Shown here: positions 20,557 to 30,839 of the stretch, piece by piece
Layout of the letters: the number at the start of each line of letters is the position of its first letter
How positions within the stretch are numbered: the stretch's first letter is position 1
Source of the DNA: Cyanodermella asteris
Lineage: Eukaryota > Ascomycota > Lecanoromycetes > Ostropales > Stictidaceae
NCBI GenBank assembly: GCA_900618795.1
Contig: UYJD01000006.1
Coordinates: 1,038,658 to 1,102,657, forward strand
Length of the DNA stretch: 64,000 bases
Direction: 5' to 3'
Notes under the pieces: generated by a model
The model's database searches: none
The model's input: only the letters and a program-made list of their open reading frames with translations
Told to the model about the DNA's origin: nothing
Program-made: the position numbers and the translations under genes

Positions 20557-23085
20557 ATGATGTCCACTAGCGCATCAGTCCCTGCGCCGAATGGCACTTC
20601 CGCCCCACAGACGCGTTATGTTCCGCCGAGCCGCCGGAGGGACAAGCCACAGGTTGTCTGTAACTCCTGCCGGAGGAGAAAGTAGGGCACCTTCCGAGAC
20701 GACGTTCCGAGCCATGATTCCCATATTCGTCTAGTGATGGCTAACGATCGCTCTTTGCTCATAGGCTCAAATGTGACCGCGGACGGCCGTGTGATAACTG
20801 CACCCGGCGAGGTCTGGGCATCTCGTGTACATATGTGCAGAATGCATCCACTGCTGCCGAGCCAATGAAAAGGAGCGAGCCATATGCCGGTGTTCAAGAC
20901 CGGATCGTTCAATTGGAGAACCTCGTCACTACCTTGATGAACTCCAAGGCTAAAAAAGTTGCTGTTCCTCCGGCAGCCCCCCGGTCGAGTGCTCCTCGAT
21001 TAGCGGCTCCGGAAGACCCTGCACAACTTTCCGACAGCTTTGGCCACATCAATCTTGACCATAGCGAGACAAGCTATGCTGACAGTAGTCATTGGAAAGC
21101 TGTGCTTGATGAGGTAAGAATGGGATGCGTCCGTGAGCTTCATCCCGCACTAACGTCTTGCTTCCAGATATCAGACTTGAAGGACTATTTTGAGGATGTC
21201 AACGAATGTGTAGGAGCATACGGCCCAAGCACTGGCATCCATGATCCAGAAGTCTATGATTCGTTCATGGGCCAACATGAAAGCGCCACCAAGGAAGAGA
21301 TTCTTGCCTCCATGCCTGCCCGTCTTACCGTTGATCGACTGCTAGCGATCTTCTTCAACCAGGCAAACATGGCGCCGGGAACGTGTAAGGAACATCCCTG
21401 CCCTTCATAATGCTACCACTAATCCAAAAAGTCGTCCTACACTGCCCTTCGTTTCTGAAAAAGGTACGTCCGATTGATGCTGCCAGGTACGCTCTGCTGT
21501 CTTACACGTATCGTAGTATGAGGCTTTCTGGAAAGACCCAAATGCCGTGTCAGTCATGTGGCTCGCCCAGTTGTTCGGTATCATGTGTCTGGCACTTGCG
21601 TATCAACAATACAATGGGGGCGAGCCCAACCCCGAATCGCGAGCCATGATCCCACTGTACCGCACCAGGACCATTCAATGCTTGGTTCTTGGTCAATACA
21701 TTAAGTGTGGAGAAGGCACCTTGGAAGCCCTCCTCCTATATATGCAGGTAGAGTATCTGCGCCAACAAGACACTCAGACGGACATTTGGGTTATTCTCGG
21801 CATCATCGTACGGCTTGCGCTGCGCATGGGGTATCATCGTGACCCCTCTCACGAGCCCGGAATATCGCCTTTCGACGGCGAAATGAGGAGACGAGTCTGG
21901 GCTGTCATTCATCAGTTTGATATTGTCACTGCCGCCCAGTTCGGTCTACCTCGCATGATCAGAGATGTCCAGACCGACACTCGAGCCCCTCTCAATCTCA
22001 CGGATGGAGACTTGTCCGAGGACATGCCAGAGTTACCACCGGCAAGATGGCCAAATGACCACACCATTATTCAGTTCTGGGTCCAGAAGAACAAACTCGT
22101 CGTCGTCTTCGGCAACATCTCCGAGCTGATGGCCTCCGTGCGTCCCTTTCCCTATGCCGAAGTGATGGAGCTCGACAAACAGCTCGGCGAAGCTTACCGC
22201 AGCATCCCCACCGACTTCACTCCCAAGCCAAGTTCCCAAACCATCCTCGACCCACCCGAGCTTCTTCTCGGCCGAGCTTTCCTTGAGGTCTTATACCAGA
22301 AGAGCCGCTGCGTCCTGCACAGGAAATACATGTTCGCCGGTAAAACGAACCCAGCCTTTGCATACTCGCGCATCACGGCCATTGACGGCGCGCTAAACGT
22401 GCTCCAAGCGCAAGCAGATCTCGACGGCGAGTGCCAGCCCGACGGCCGCCTGCACAACCATCGCTGGAAGCTCGGCTCCATAGTCAAGCACGAGTTCCTC
22501 CTCGCTACCACCATCCTCTGCCTGTACCTGAACCAAGAAGCCATGGAGCCCGCCGGCGCCGCAGCCCACGAAAGCGAAGCCGACATCGCGCTGCGCGAGC
22601 GCGTCATCGTGCGCTTGAGCAACCAGTACCCCATCTGGCTGCGCCTGGCCGAGCTCTCCGAAGAAGCCAAGAAGGCGGTGCAAGCCCTCCGGCTGGTGCT
22701 GGGGAAGGCGCAGAAAAGGGGGTTCCGGGGTTCGGAGGCGATTGCGCCGGCGATGGCGGCGGCGAGGAGCCAGGGGCCGTTGGGGGCGAGGGAGAAGGGG
22801 TTGCCGAGCATGTTTACGCCGCCGAGCTCGAACGGGAGTGCGGGGACCGCATCGAATGGGCAGAGTCCGGAGTTTATGGAGGTAACCGATTTGCCGGCGG
22901 TGAGCTCGACGGTCACGATCGATCCGGCGGATAGTGTTGATTTGTTTGATATGGTAAGTTGGTGTGGCGATTGTTTGGAGTTTCCGAAGGCTGACTTGTC
23001 GTAGGAAACGTGGGATCTGGGAGAGTTCAATGATACTATGGACGGATTCTACGATATGGACATGTCGAATCTGGCGGGCTCTTAA
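20557..23085 (+). CDS. Zn2Cys6 transcription factor with fungal_trans domain, complete
   Basis: Nuclear regulator of 746 residues in six exons: 20557-20681, 20765-21113, 21168-21384, 21432-21463, 21517-22953 and 23005-23085. All introns have GT-AG ends and consistent phases. Intron 1 interrupts the zinc cluster after CRRRK; joined, it reads C35-x2-C38-x6-C45-x5-C51-x2-C54-x8-C63. A short coiled-coil linker follows (RIVQLENLVTTLMN). Exon 4 is a 32-nt microexon that restores the family hallmark: GTF-VLHCPSFLKK joined to YEAFWKDPNAVSVMWLAQLF. The fungal_trans motif continues with LALRMGYHRDPS and RRRVWAVIHQFDIVTAAQFGLPRMI. The C-terminus is acidic (WDLGEFNDTMDGF), as in activation domains. Retaining intron 1 gives an immediate stop. 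It lies divergent to the MDR oxidoreductase, its most plausible neighbour target (inference). Confidence 0.93.
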
Positions 23086-23207
23086 GGACATTTTGTCACA
23101 CATCGTACATAAAGTCACTGATCTTGCAGAGAACTTCAGCAGCGTGAAGTAGCTACTGCCGCTAAAGAGAGCGCAGTGTAAATCTTTTATATTCGTTCAG
23201 CTCACAA

Positions 23208-24733
23208 TTATCTCATCTCAGCCATCATCGTACCAGGTTCCTCAACAAATGCCCGCACTTTGTCCCCCATCCTCGCCATAGTCGCCCCATCCACCACTCT
23301 ATGATCAGCGCTCCAGCTAAAATTGCCCACCATCCTCCTCACCACATTCCCTTCGTCGTCAAACGCCGGCACCACTCTCGCTTTGCCCATGCCCAAAATC
23401 GCAACCTCGCTCTGCACAATCACCGGCGCCACATACGTGCCTCCAATATTTCCGATATTGCTGACCGTAATCGTGCCTCCCGTCAGATCCGTGGTCGACA
23501 ACTTGCCCGCTTGCGCCTGTTGCTGCAGATACGCGAGCTGATCGGCGATATCGCGGATCGAAAGCGATGCCACATTCTTGATGTTGGGGACGAGGAGCCC
23601 TTGAGGCGTGTCCATTGCGACTCCGATGTTGTGCTTCTCTCGCATGATGAGTTTCGGAGCGAACGACGGATCGGAGGCTTCGACGCGGGAGTTCAGGAGC
23701 GGGAAATCGTGGAGGGCGAGTGAGACGGCTTTGATGACGAAGGGTAGGAACGAGAGCTTGCTAGGTGAGGAGGGATGGCTATTCAGCTTTTGTCGGAGAG
23801 CGGAGAGGTTGGAGAGGTTGATCTCGTCGGCGTAGAGGAAATGGGGGATTGAAAGGGAACGGGTCATGACTTTGAACATTTGAGATTGAATTGGGGTGAG
23901 GGAGACTTCGGTCTCCTTTTGCGGGCCACCATCGATGGCCGGTCGTGGTCGTGGAGGTGCGGCTGTCTGTCCGTCGGTAGATGACCGAGACGAAGGAGCA
24001 GATTCTTGCGCTTTTCTAGTTGCAGCGTAGTTGTGTACATCTTCTTTGAGGACGCGGCCGTCACGGCCGGTGCCTTTAACGTCCTCGATCTTGACGTTCA
24101 GTTCTCTAAGAAGTCCCCGCACGGCTGGAGTGGCCAAGCTGGATGCATGTCTATTTCGTGGAGGAGCCGTCGGAGCTGATTTCTGCGGCGCCTGAGTCGT
24201 TTCATCGGCCTTACGTGAGACTTTTTCGACTTCTTTCTGCGGCTGTTGGGCGTCGTCTGTGGTCCCTGCCTGCTCGCCCTCGGAACTCAAAAGTGCTTCA
24301 TCTGCTGGTGCTATGTCACCTTCAATGTCGATGTCACACAATGCCTTGCCAACTTTGGCGGTGTCGTCTTGCTCGTAGTGCAACTTTTTGATCACACCAT
24401 CGAATCTCGAAGTGATCTGATCGACATCAATACATATTCAAACGGAGATTTTGTGAATGGCAAACAAGATCATACCTCAACAGACGCCTTGTCGCTCTGA
24501 ACCTCACACAGCTTGTCAAACTGCTGGACGCGAGCGCCAGGCTGCACGAACCACTGAATGATCTGTACCTCTGTAATTCCTTCGCCAATGTCTGCCAGGA
24601 CGAATGGTTTGACTACATCGAGATGCGGAGAGGCGTGGAAACTCCGCTGCCATGTGCGCTTCCGCCCCGCAACCTGGAATGCCCGGCCGGGCTGGCGGAG
24701 GGGCCGGAGGAGGGTGAAGGTTGAATTTTGCAT
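23208..24733 (-). CDS. DBT: Dihydrolipoamide branched-chain transacylase (BCKDH E2), mitochondrial
   Basis: E2 core of the branched-chain alpha-keto acid dehydrogenase complex, transferring acyl groups from lipoamide to CoA in Val, Leu and Ile breakdown, in the mitochondrial matrix. Exon 1 is 24733-24476, intron 24475-24417 (GTATGA...CAG, phase 0) and exon 2 24416-23208, giving 488 residues. The N-terminus is an Arg/Ser-rich presequence (RKRTWQRSFHASPHL). The lipoyl domain carries the lipoylated Lys at about 82 in QSDKASVE, continuing across the splice as ITSRFDGVIKKLHY. The E3-binding domain is at about 180-216 (ATPAVRGLLRELNVKIEDV). The catalytic acyltransferase domain ends with FSWSADHRVVDG, with His458 and Asp462 as active-site residues. 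The KxSVEITSRFDG context favours BCKDH over pyruvate or oxoglutarate dehydrogenase E2. Everything looks intact. Confidence 0.96.
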
Positions 24734-25477
24734 ATTCTACTGACTAGATGGAAAAGGAACGGCACACTGCTGTCACAATGCAAAGGGTGGTGGACTGCTT
24801 ATAGAAGGGAGAGGAATGTGGTCTAGGAAGGTACACCGCGGATAGCCGCTGCTCGGGCCGCCCGCCGGATATACAAGTCTTTTGCACCACAACCTTTTTT
24901 TTCTTCGATCAGGTAAGCAAGGTGCTTGTTGTTAATTTCGAGATTCAATCCGACCTCTTTCCCCGCACAGCTGTCAAGTCATCTCCCAGGCCCATATTTG
25001 AGCAATGCGGCGATCAAATCGTCTCCCGATGCTTCGAAACACGTATCTTTGAGCCCGTAAATTCAAAGTGAGCCGGTGCCTAAGGACGTGGTGTTGCAAT
25101 AAAGCTCTCCGCCAATACGAAACAATCTTCATGGCCAATTCATGATATTGTGAGTCCACATCATCTCATGAGTAAGCGTCGTGTCCAGCTCAACGTGTTC
25201 GCCTCCGTATCCCGCCCCCCACTTCCGGTTCTGCCATCTCCACTTCCAAGCCCGGTTCGCAGATCCTACGTTTGCGGAGACGGCATGCTGTCCTGCACTC
25301 TTCCTTCTGCCGATAAGCACGGCCTCCTGGGGACTTCGCACTGGATTGGAAGGTCCATAAGGTCCCAAGAGTTCCGTTCTACGGACCTCCGGTATATATA
25401 GCGTCGACGATGTTTCCGCTTATTGCTTCGCGCGTCCTTGACGCCTTAGACGTGATCAGGAGGTCAATCGTAACGCC
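24734..25477. other. Divergent promoter region, BCKDH E2 and secreted-protein gene
   Basis: 744 bases between two divergent ATGs. A TATA-like element lies 78 bases before the plus-strand ATG. No other gene is seen. Confidence 0.55.
25393..25400 (+). promoter_or_regulatory. TATA-like box
   Basis: TATATATA centred about 80 bases before the ATG of the secreted-protein gene at 25478. Spacing suits a core promoter with a short leader, but this is motif evidence only. Confidence 0.5.
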
Positions 25478-27237
25478 ATGATGCCTGACTTCACGATCAC
25501 CTCGTTCTACTTGACGTTTGTGCTAGCACTGACTGCTAAACTGGCCCTTGCAGCATCGGTTGCGCCGAGCCAATGGGAAGCCAACGCTCAGAAGCTGCTC
25601 ACAGAGTCGATGGCCTGGATGGACACGTACTACGATAGCGACGCCGGCTACCTGTACAGTCTTGATGCATTGTCATTGGTACACGAGACTCGCATGTCTG
25701 GCTGGTACGCCGCGGGCCTTCTCGCAAGAAATGCATCTGGAGATGCAGACGAAGCGAACAAAATCGTACGCAACATCATTGCCGGACAATACAAGAACGA
25801 AAGCGCGCAGTGGTATGACGAAGCTTGCTTTCTCTCTGGTCGGGTTCAAGCAATACTAAAGTCACTGCAGGTATGGCGACTACCAGAAATATCCAGAGGA
25901 GCCGACTGTTGGCACCGAAGCGTATCCGCCAGTAATATATAATTCCTGGGATCCGAACTGGCGCGGTTTTGTTGCGACTACATTCATCGTTATGCTCGAG
26001 GAGTTTCCATCTCTCTTAACCAAGACTACGCAGGCATTGATGCTGGAAAGTCTGCGAAACGCAACCATTGGTGACAGCTATCGAGTAGGTGGGGTCGACA
26101 ATGACAACATGCATCCGTCCTACAGTAATCCATCCATCATGCGAGCTTTCGTATCGGGTTGGACAGGCAGGAAACTCAATGACTCGAACATGACGTCTGC
26201 CGGCGAGATGTACGCTACTGAGGTCCACGACCTGTTTCGGAGAGCAAACACACTTTCCGAATTCAACAGCGGCACTTATGCTGGCATCTCGCTCTTTGCG
26301 TTGACGCTTTGGGCAAAGTACCTGCCAACCACGTCCATCATGGGGCAGAAGGGCCCTGAAATGGTGCGATACACGTGGCAAAGTCTGGCACAGCTGTACA
26401 ATGCGAATATCAGAAATGTTGCCGGTCCGTGGGATCGAAGCTACGGGTTTGACATGAACCGCTACCTTTCCGTGCTCGGCCTGCATATCTGGACTTTGGT
26501 CGGCAAAGACAAAGCACCAGTCAACAAGAAACCATGGGTAATGGGTCACAAAGATGATTTTGCGATCAGTCCGTTGATTGCGATTCTGGCACCGTTCCAC
26601 AACACGTTGTTGGATGAGCCCTCGATCGCGAGCTTGAATGGCTTTCCAGGCACTCACTCGTTCAATACGTCCGCATTCTCTCCGCCATATGACACGTACC
26701 CACGAAATATTAGTGCTTGGATCTCACCAAACCTGACTATTGGAGCAGAGACTTTCTCAGAGAATGTTGTTGGAGGTCCAGCCAAAAATCCAGAGACTTT
26801 CAACCCCGCCGTGGTACAGTGGGCGAGGTCAGATGGAACTGTTGGTTTCCTCACATTGTACGTGAATACTATGAGTCTCGATGTTGCCGTTGGCGAGCGT
26901 GCGCTGAATCTGTCGTACCCCAATGGCAATGCAACCAGCTCATTCAGCTTCCTCGTTGGGAAAAATTCGAAACAAGGAAAGCGAAACGTGGCTACTTGGT
27001 CAGATGTTGAAGGACTTGGCATTACGGTCAACGGGACTGTGGACCCCGTGTATGCGGTCAGCTTTGCAGGTGCAAACGGTGGAACGGCTGAGACTATCAA
27101 GTGAGTCGGACAAACGCCTCGTGGTCAAATTCAAGACTGACGCATACAGTGACTTTGAGTTCTGGAACTTCACCTATACGATGCCAGCCAACCCAACCGA
27201 GAAGCCCCAAGTCAGATTCTTGTTTGATACAGCTTGA
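25478..27237 (+). CDS. Secreted protein of unknown function, possibly six-hairpin glycosidase-like
   Basis: 550 residues in three exons: 25478-25812, 25871-27100 and 27150-27237. Introns are 25813-25870 (GTATGA...CAG) and 27101-27149 (GTGAGT...CAG). Splicing joins ESAQW to YGDYQKYPEEP and TAETI to NDFEFWNFTY. The signal peptide is MMPDFTITSFYLTFVLALTAKLALAAS. More than ten N-x-S/T sequons suggest secretion. The first two-thirds are rich in aromatic residues and short helices (HETRMSGWYAAGLLARN, NWRGFVATTFIVMLEEFP, WDRSYGFDMNRYLSVLGLHI), reminiscent of alpha/alpha-barrel proteins; the last third looks beta-rich. No catalytic motif is certain, so the enzyme idea is only inference. The 3' end is 52 bases from the convergent hydrolase gene. 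Confidence 0.85.
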
Positions 27238-27289
27238 ATGAGCCAATTCAAACAAAGTGTTCATGCACTAGTCCTTCGAGTACCGGCTC

Positions 27290-28210
27290 CTACATAGATC
27301 TCTCAACAATATCGTTTAACATTTTAGCCAGTTCCTCCGGCTTTGATAGATTCACAGCATGACCGGCGTCGATCTCGAGGACTTCGAGTTGCGGCGCATG
27401 CTCCTTCAAGACATCGATGCACTGCCTCTGTCTGACGAGCGGGAAAGGGACGTCCTTCAACGTCATGATATACGTCGACGGAATGTCCTTGTAGCCCGCC
27501 CAAGTGAGCTTGTCCTTCATTGCCTTGACCGACATCTCTCCATTCGCACCACCCATCTTCGGCGCCTTGGCGGGATCCATGTCATTCATGATATAATTGC
27601 TCATCGCGTCAAAATCAAAGCTCTCATAAACATCCTGTAGAATCAGCCATCCTCAACCCGCGACACAAACAGCAAAAAAAAGGGGGTTTATGATTGAAAT
27701 CACAAACGAAGCAAAAATCACGCATAAACGTCACAGGAAGATAAATTTACTCACATCATCCCCCGGCTTCTTCTTGTAATACTCAAACTCCTCCTCCCTA
27801 CTCGCATCCCCGAGCCTCGGCACACTCGCCGCGAGATACACCAACCTCACAACGCCCCCCTCCTCCCCCCGCTCCGTCCGCTCCCTCAAACTCAGCCCCT
27901 CCGTACATTGGCTGACGGGCACCCCGCCGTACGAGTGTCCGCAAATCACCACTCTCCGGCCGGCCTCGACCAGCTTGCGCACTTCGGCCGCGATGCCCGC
28001 CGCGTCGTCGTGCATGTCCGGGATGGGCGGCGGGCGGCGGCCGACGGATTGCAGGGGAAGGGCGTAGGCTTCGAGGGAGTAGGGCGCGGAGCGCAGCAGC
28101 GGGAGGAAGGGGTTGTAGATTCCCGGGTGGGTGAAGCCGCCGGGGACGAGGATTAGGGCGGGTTTGGAGAGGTCGAGGTCCGTGTCCGGGCGCGAGATTG
28201 CAAAGGACAT
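27290..28210 (-). CDS. Alpha/beta hydrolase (AB_hydrolase superfamily)
   Basis: 266 residues in two exons, 28210-27755 and 27634-27290, with a 120-nt intron (27754-27635, GTGAGT...CAG, phase 0) joining KKKPGDD to DVYESFDFDAM. The oxyanion-hole segment LILVPGGFTHPG is near residue 20. The nucleophile elbow GHSYGG has Ser93, and a C-terminal catalytic His is at about 244 in IDAGHAVNLSKPEEL. An acidic residue in LKDVPFPLVRQ is a candidate third member. The layout resembles small plant-type esterases and fungal salicylate-like esterases. No signal peptide, so probably cytosolic. Exon 1 is very GC-rich. The substrate is unknown. It lies in the same orientation as the following dehydrogenase. Confidence 0.9.
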
Positions 28211-28680
28211 TTTCCGGGGGCGGGTGAGGTTGATTGAAGAGATCGGACGGTTTAGCTTGGAGTGGGAGGCGGCTTGGGATGGTGGAGCTGAGATCGCGGT
28301 GAGCCTACCTCTGAATATATCTCATAGGAAGCACAGCAGGCTGCGAGCGTCGTGGGGTTCGTTTATTTTGTGGCAGTCCTGATTTAATCGAACGTAGAAG
28401 GGTGGTTGTTTCAGCTATGCCGATCTTGCTGATTGCGCAGCACACATGCGAACCAAATACTCAAAAAGGACTTTGCTGCTTGAAGTCAACGAATACGGTA
28501 CTTGAAGTCCTGGATCGGCTCAGCAAACTCCAATCCAATCATGCCACACCCACCAGAGGGCACATGCAATTGAAGGAGCAAGCTAACGACTACTCATGTG
28601 GCCGTAGTCGAAAACGGTACGAAACAATAATCCTCTATGTGTATTTCACTACTCCACACAGTGCTCTCTATTGCGTGCCC
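28211..28680. other. Intergenic, upstream of alpha/beta hydrolase
   Basis: Promoter of the hydrolase and 3' flank of the dehydrogenase. No gene or clear element is seen. Confidence 0.55.
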
Positions 28681-29644
28681 TTACATGGCCATGCCCAACT
28701 GCCCCTTGAACGCCATCTTCAAGTCATCATTCGCCAAAATCTCCTCCTTCCTCTCGACCAGCTCCTCAACATCCCAGTTTGAATTCAACGCGCGGCCAGA
28801 TAACCATTTTGCCTGCTCGGAGGACAACCAAACCGCAACCCCACCTACCAGCTCCGGCGCGTCGCGCGCAAATCGTCTAAAACCCTCCTGCATCATGTCG
28901 GTCGGGACGATTCCTGGGTGCAAGGCAAATATGCTGACGTTGGGCTCCTCGGCTGCGACGACCTGGGCTGTCATGACTGCGGACATTTTGGACAGGGAGT
29001 ATACGCTGTTGGTGGGTGTGTTCAGGAACGCGTGCCAGGAGGTGAGCAGGATGATGGTCGCAGGGCCGTGTGAGGCTGGGAGAGAGTTGAGGAAGTGCTT
29101 GGTGATGAAGTAAGTGCCGAGGAGGTTGATTTGCTAACGTAACTTGTCAGGGCTTGTAGTTTCATGGATTTGATTACATGGAGCAGAAACTCACGATTTC
29201 GCGCTGCCATTTCTCGCTTTCAGACTGTTTGATCGTCTTGCCATCGTTGATCAGGACGCCGGCGCTGTTCACCAGCACATCTGCGTGACGACCGAAAGTG
29301 GTCTGAACCTGAGCGAATATGTTTTTGATGTCATCCTCCTTGGATATATCAGCCGAGACTGAGAGCAACTCGATCTTATCGTTGATTTTGCGAATATCCT
29401 GCTCGGTTTCGGCGAGTTTGGCTACGTTGGTCGCGACGAGGACGATTGCTTTGGCGCCGGCACGAGCGAACTGCTTGACAAATGCATTTCGACCCAGACC
29501 ACGAGAGGCACCGGTGATGATGATGATCTTGCCCTCCTGGCTCAGAGCTGGGTTCGTCGGGTCAATGGCCGGGTACTCGTCGGTGTGAGTGGTTTTGGTG
29601 TAGGACAACAGCTTCTCGAAATAGTTATCTGGTAAGTTTTCCAT
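28681..29644 (-). CDS. Short-chain dehydrogenase/reductase (SDR)
   Basis: 300 residues in two exons, 29644-29195 and 29133-28681, with intron 29194-29134 (GTGAGT...TAG, phase 0) joining WQREI to QINLLGTYF. NAD(P)-dependent oxidoreductase of the classical SDR fold. The cofactor motif TGASRGLG is at about 44-51. A Val-Ala-Thr-Asn follows beta-strand 2, NSAG sits in the usual strand-4 position, and the active-site YSLSK has Tyr195 and Lys199 with Ser near 182. After the active site ALHPGIVPTDM is the normal nucleotide-binding turn. No signal peptide is seen; the ATG at 29644 is preferred over the non-ATG open frame upstream. Substrate unknown. Confidence 0.92.
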
Positions 29645-30839
29645 TGTATAGGCGCTTCGACTCTGAATGATGAGGAAGCCGATATAATGCTGGTGGACCA
29701 AAAAAAATGCTGGTTCTAGGAGACTGTGCGGCGAAAGCTGACTATGTCTTGCTCATTGATGGCGATTCAAACAGACAGGATCTTAGCAAGGCTTTATATT
29801 CACATCCAGAGACAGCATCCCGGCCCCATACCCAGCCTGTCATATTCGAGACGTAGCATTTGTGAGGATCACATTAGCAATACACTACTGTTAACAAGCA
29901 GGCTCTGCCGAAGAGACCCCCCAGACGCCTCGCATACCAAAACCAATCAAGGCAGGCACAGGCAGAAACAGCATCGGCTGAACTTGTGCGTGTCGGAACG
30001 ATTTGCGAGGCACGGAATTAGAATACGCGAGTATCGCCATCGGAAGATCTCTTGGTAATCGTGCTAAAGGCAGCTTGGCCGCGTCAATTGCCAGAATGGC
30101 GCATGTCAGATGAGAAGAAGACGAGAGAGAAAATGGAGCAAAGCAAAGCCGGCGGGCGGACCGGCTTAACACATTGCGGAAGCGCAATGGCGGGCCGCAA
30201 TACCCTCGAGATCCGACTTGGAACGGAGAGGAGTATGTGTCCTTCGACCTATTCGCAAAAAGTCCAGGTGCTTATTGATAGATCATCTCCATTGAGACGA
30301 GTCATGTTGAAAACGTCAATCTCAGTTCATGCCATCCCGGTAGTTGGCGCAATCTCTGCCCGCAGAATCCGCTCCTAATATGTCACGCCGCTGCAGAATG
30401 ATATTGTAAGGTCTCACAGGGACACTGAAGTTCACAGGATTCACAATCCCGCTAGCTGTCTCGATTGCTACTGAATGTGGCATTCAGATATGACAATGAC
30501 AAAGCTCAAACCGAGCGTTTGGCCCACGGCCCGGAGCACCGTTAGCCTGACTGCTTGTCCAGCCAGGCGAGTCAATTGCTGGCCCTGGCAGCTTGGATCT
30601 CTTGATTTTCCAACCAATCACTAGCTGGCAATTCTCGGTATGTCGTGTCCGCAGAGCACCTTGAAATGCTTATTGAAGAGTCTGGGGTGGTCATCCACAG
30701 AGACTGCGGCTCAGGCGCACGGGGCGGCTTCTTTGCGGAAATAGCCAGTCAGCTTCCAGTTTGCAGCTCGAACAACAGCGACTTAGCACTGCTATTCCTA
30801 CTCGCAGCACGACAACTTGTGTTCCGATTCCACTCTTTC
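29645..30839. other. Divergent intergenic region, SDR and PLC-X genes
   Basis: About 1.2 kb with promoters of both genes. The PLC-X frame remains open from about 30645, with an alternative ATG at 30666. No other gene is supported. Confidence 0.5.

Noticed and set aside
18643-30000. Secondary-metabolite gene cluster
   Set aside because: Oxidoreductases, a hydrolase and a regulator are present, but no polyketide, peptide or terpene synthase, and a housekeeping BCKDH gene lies in the middle.
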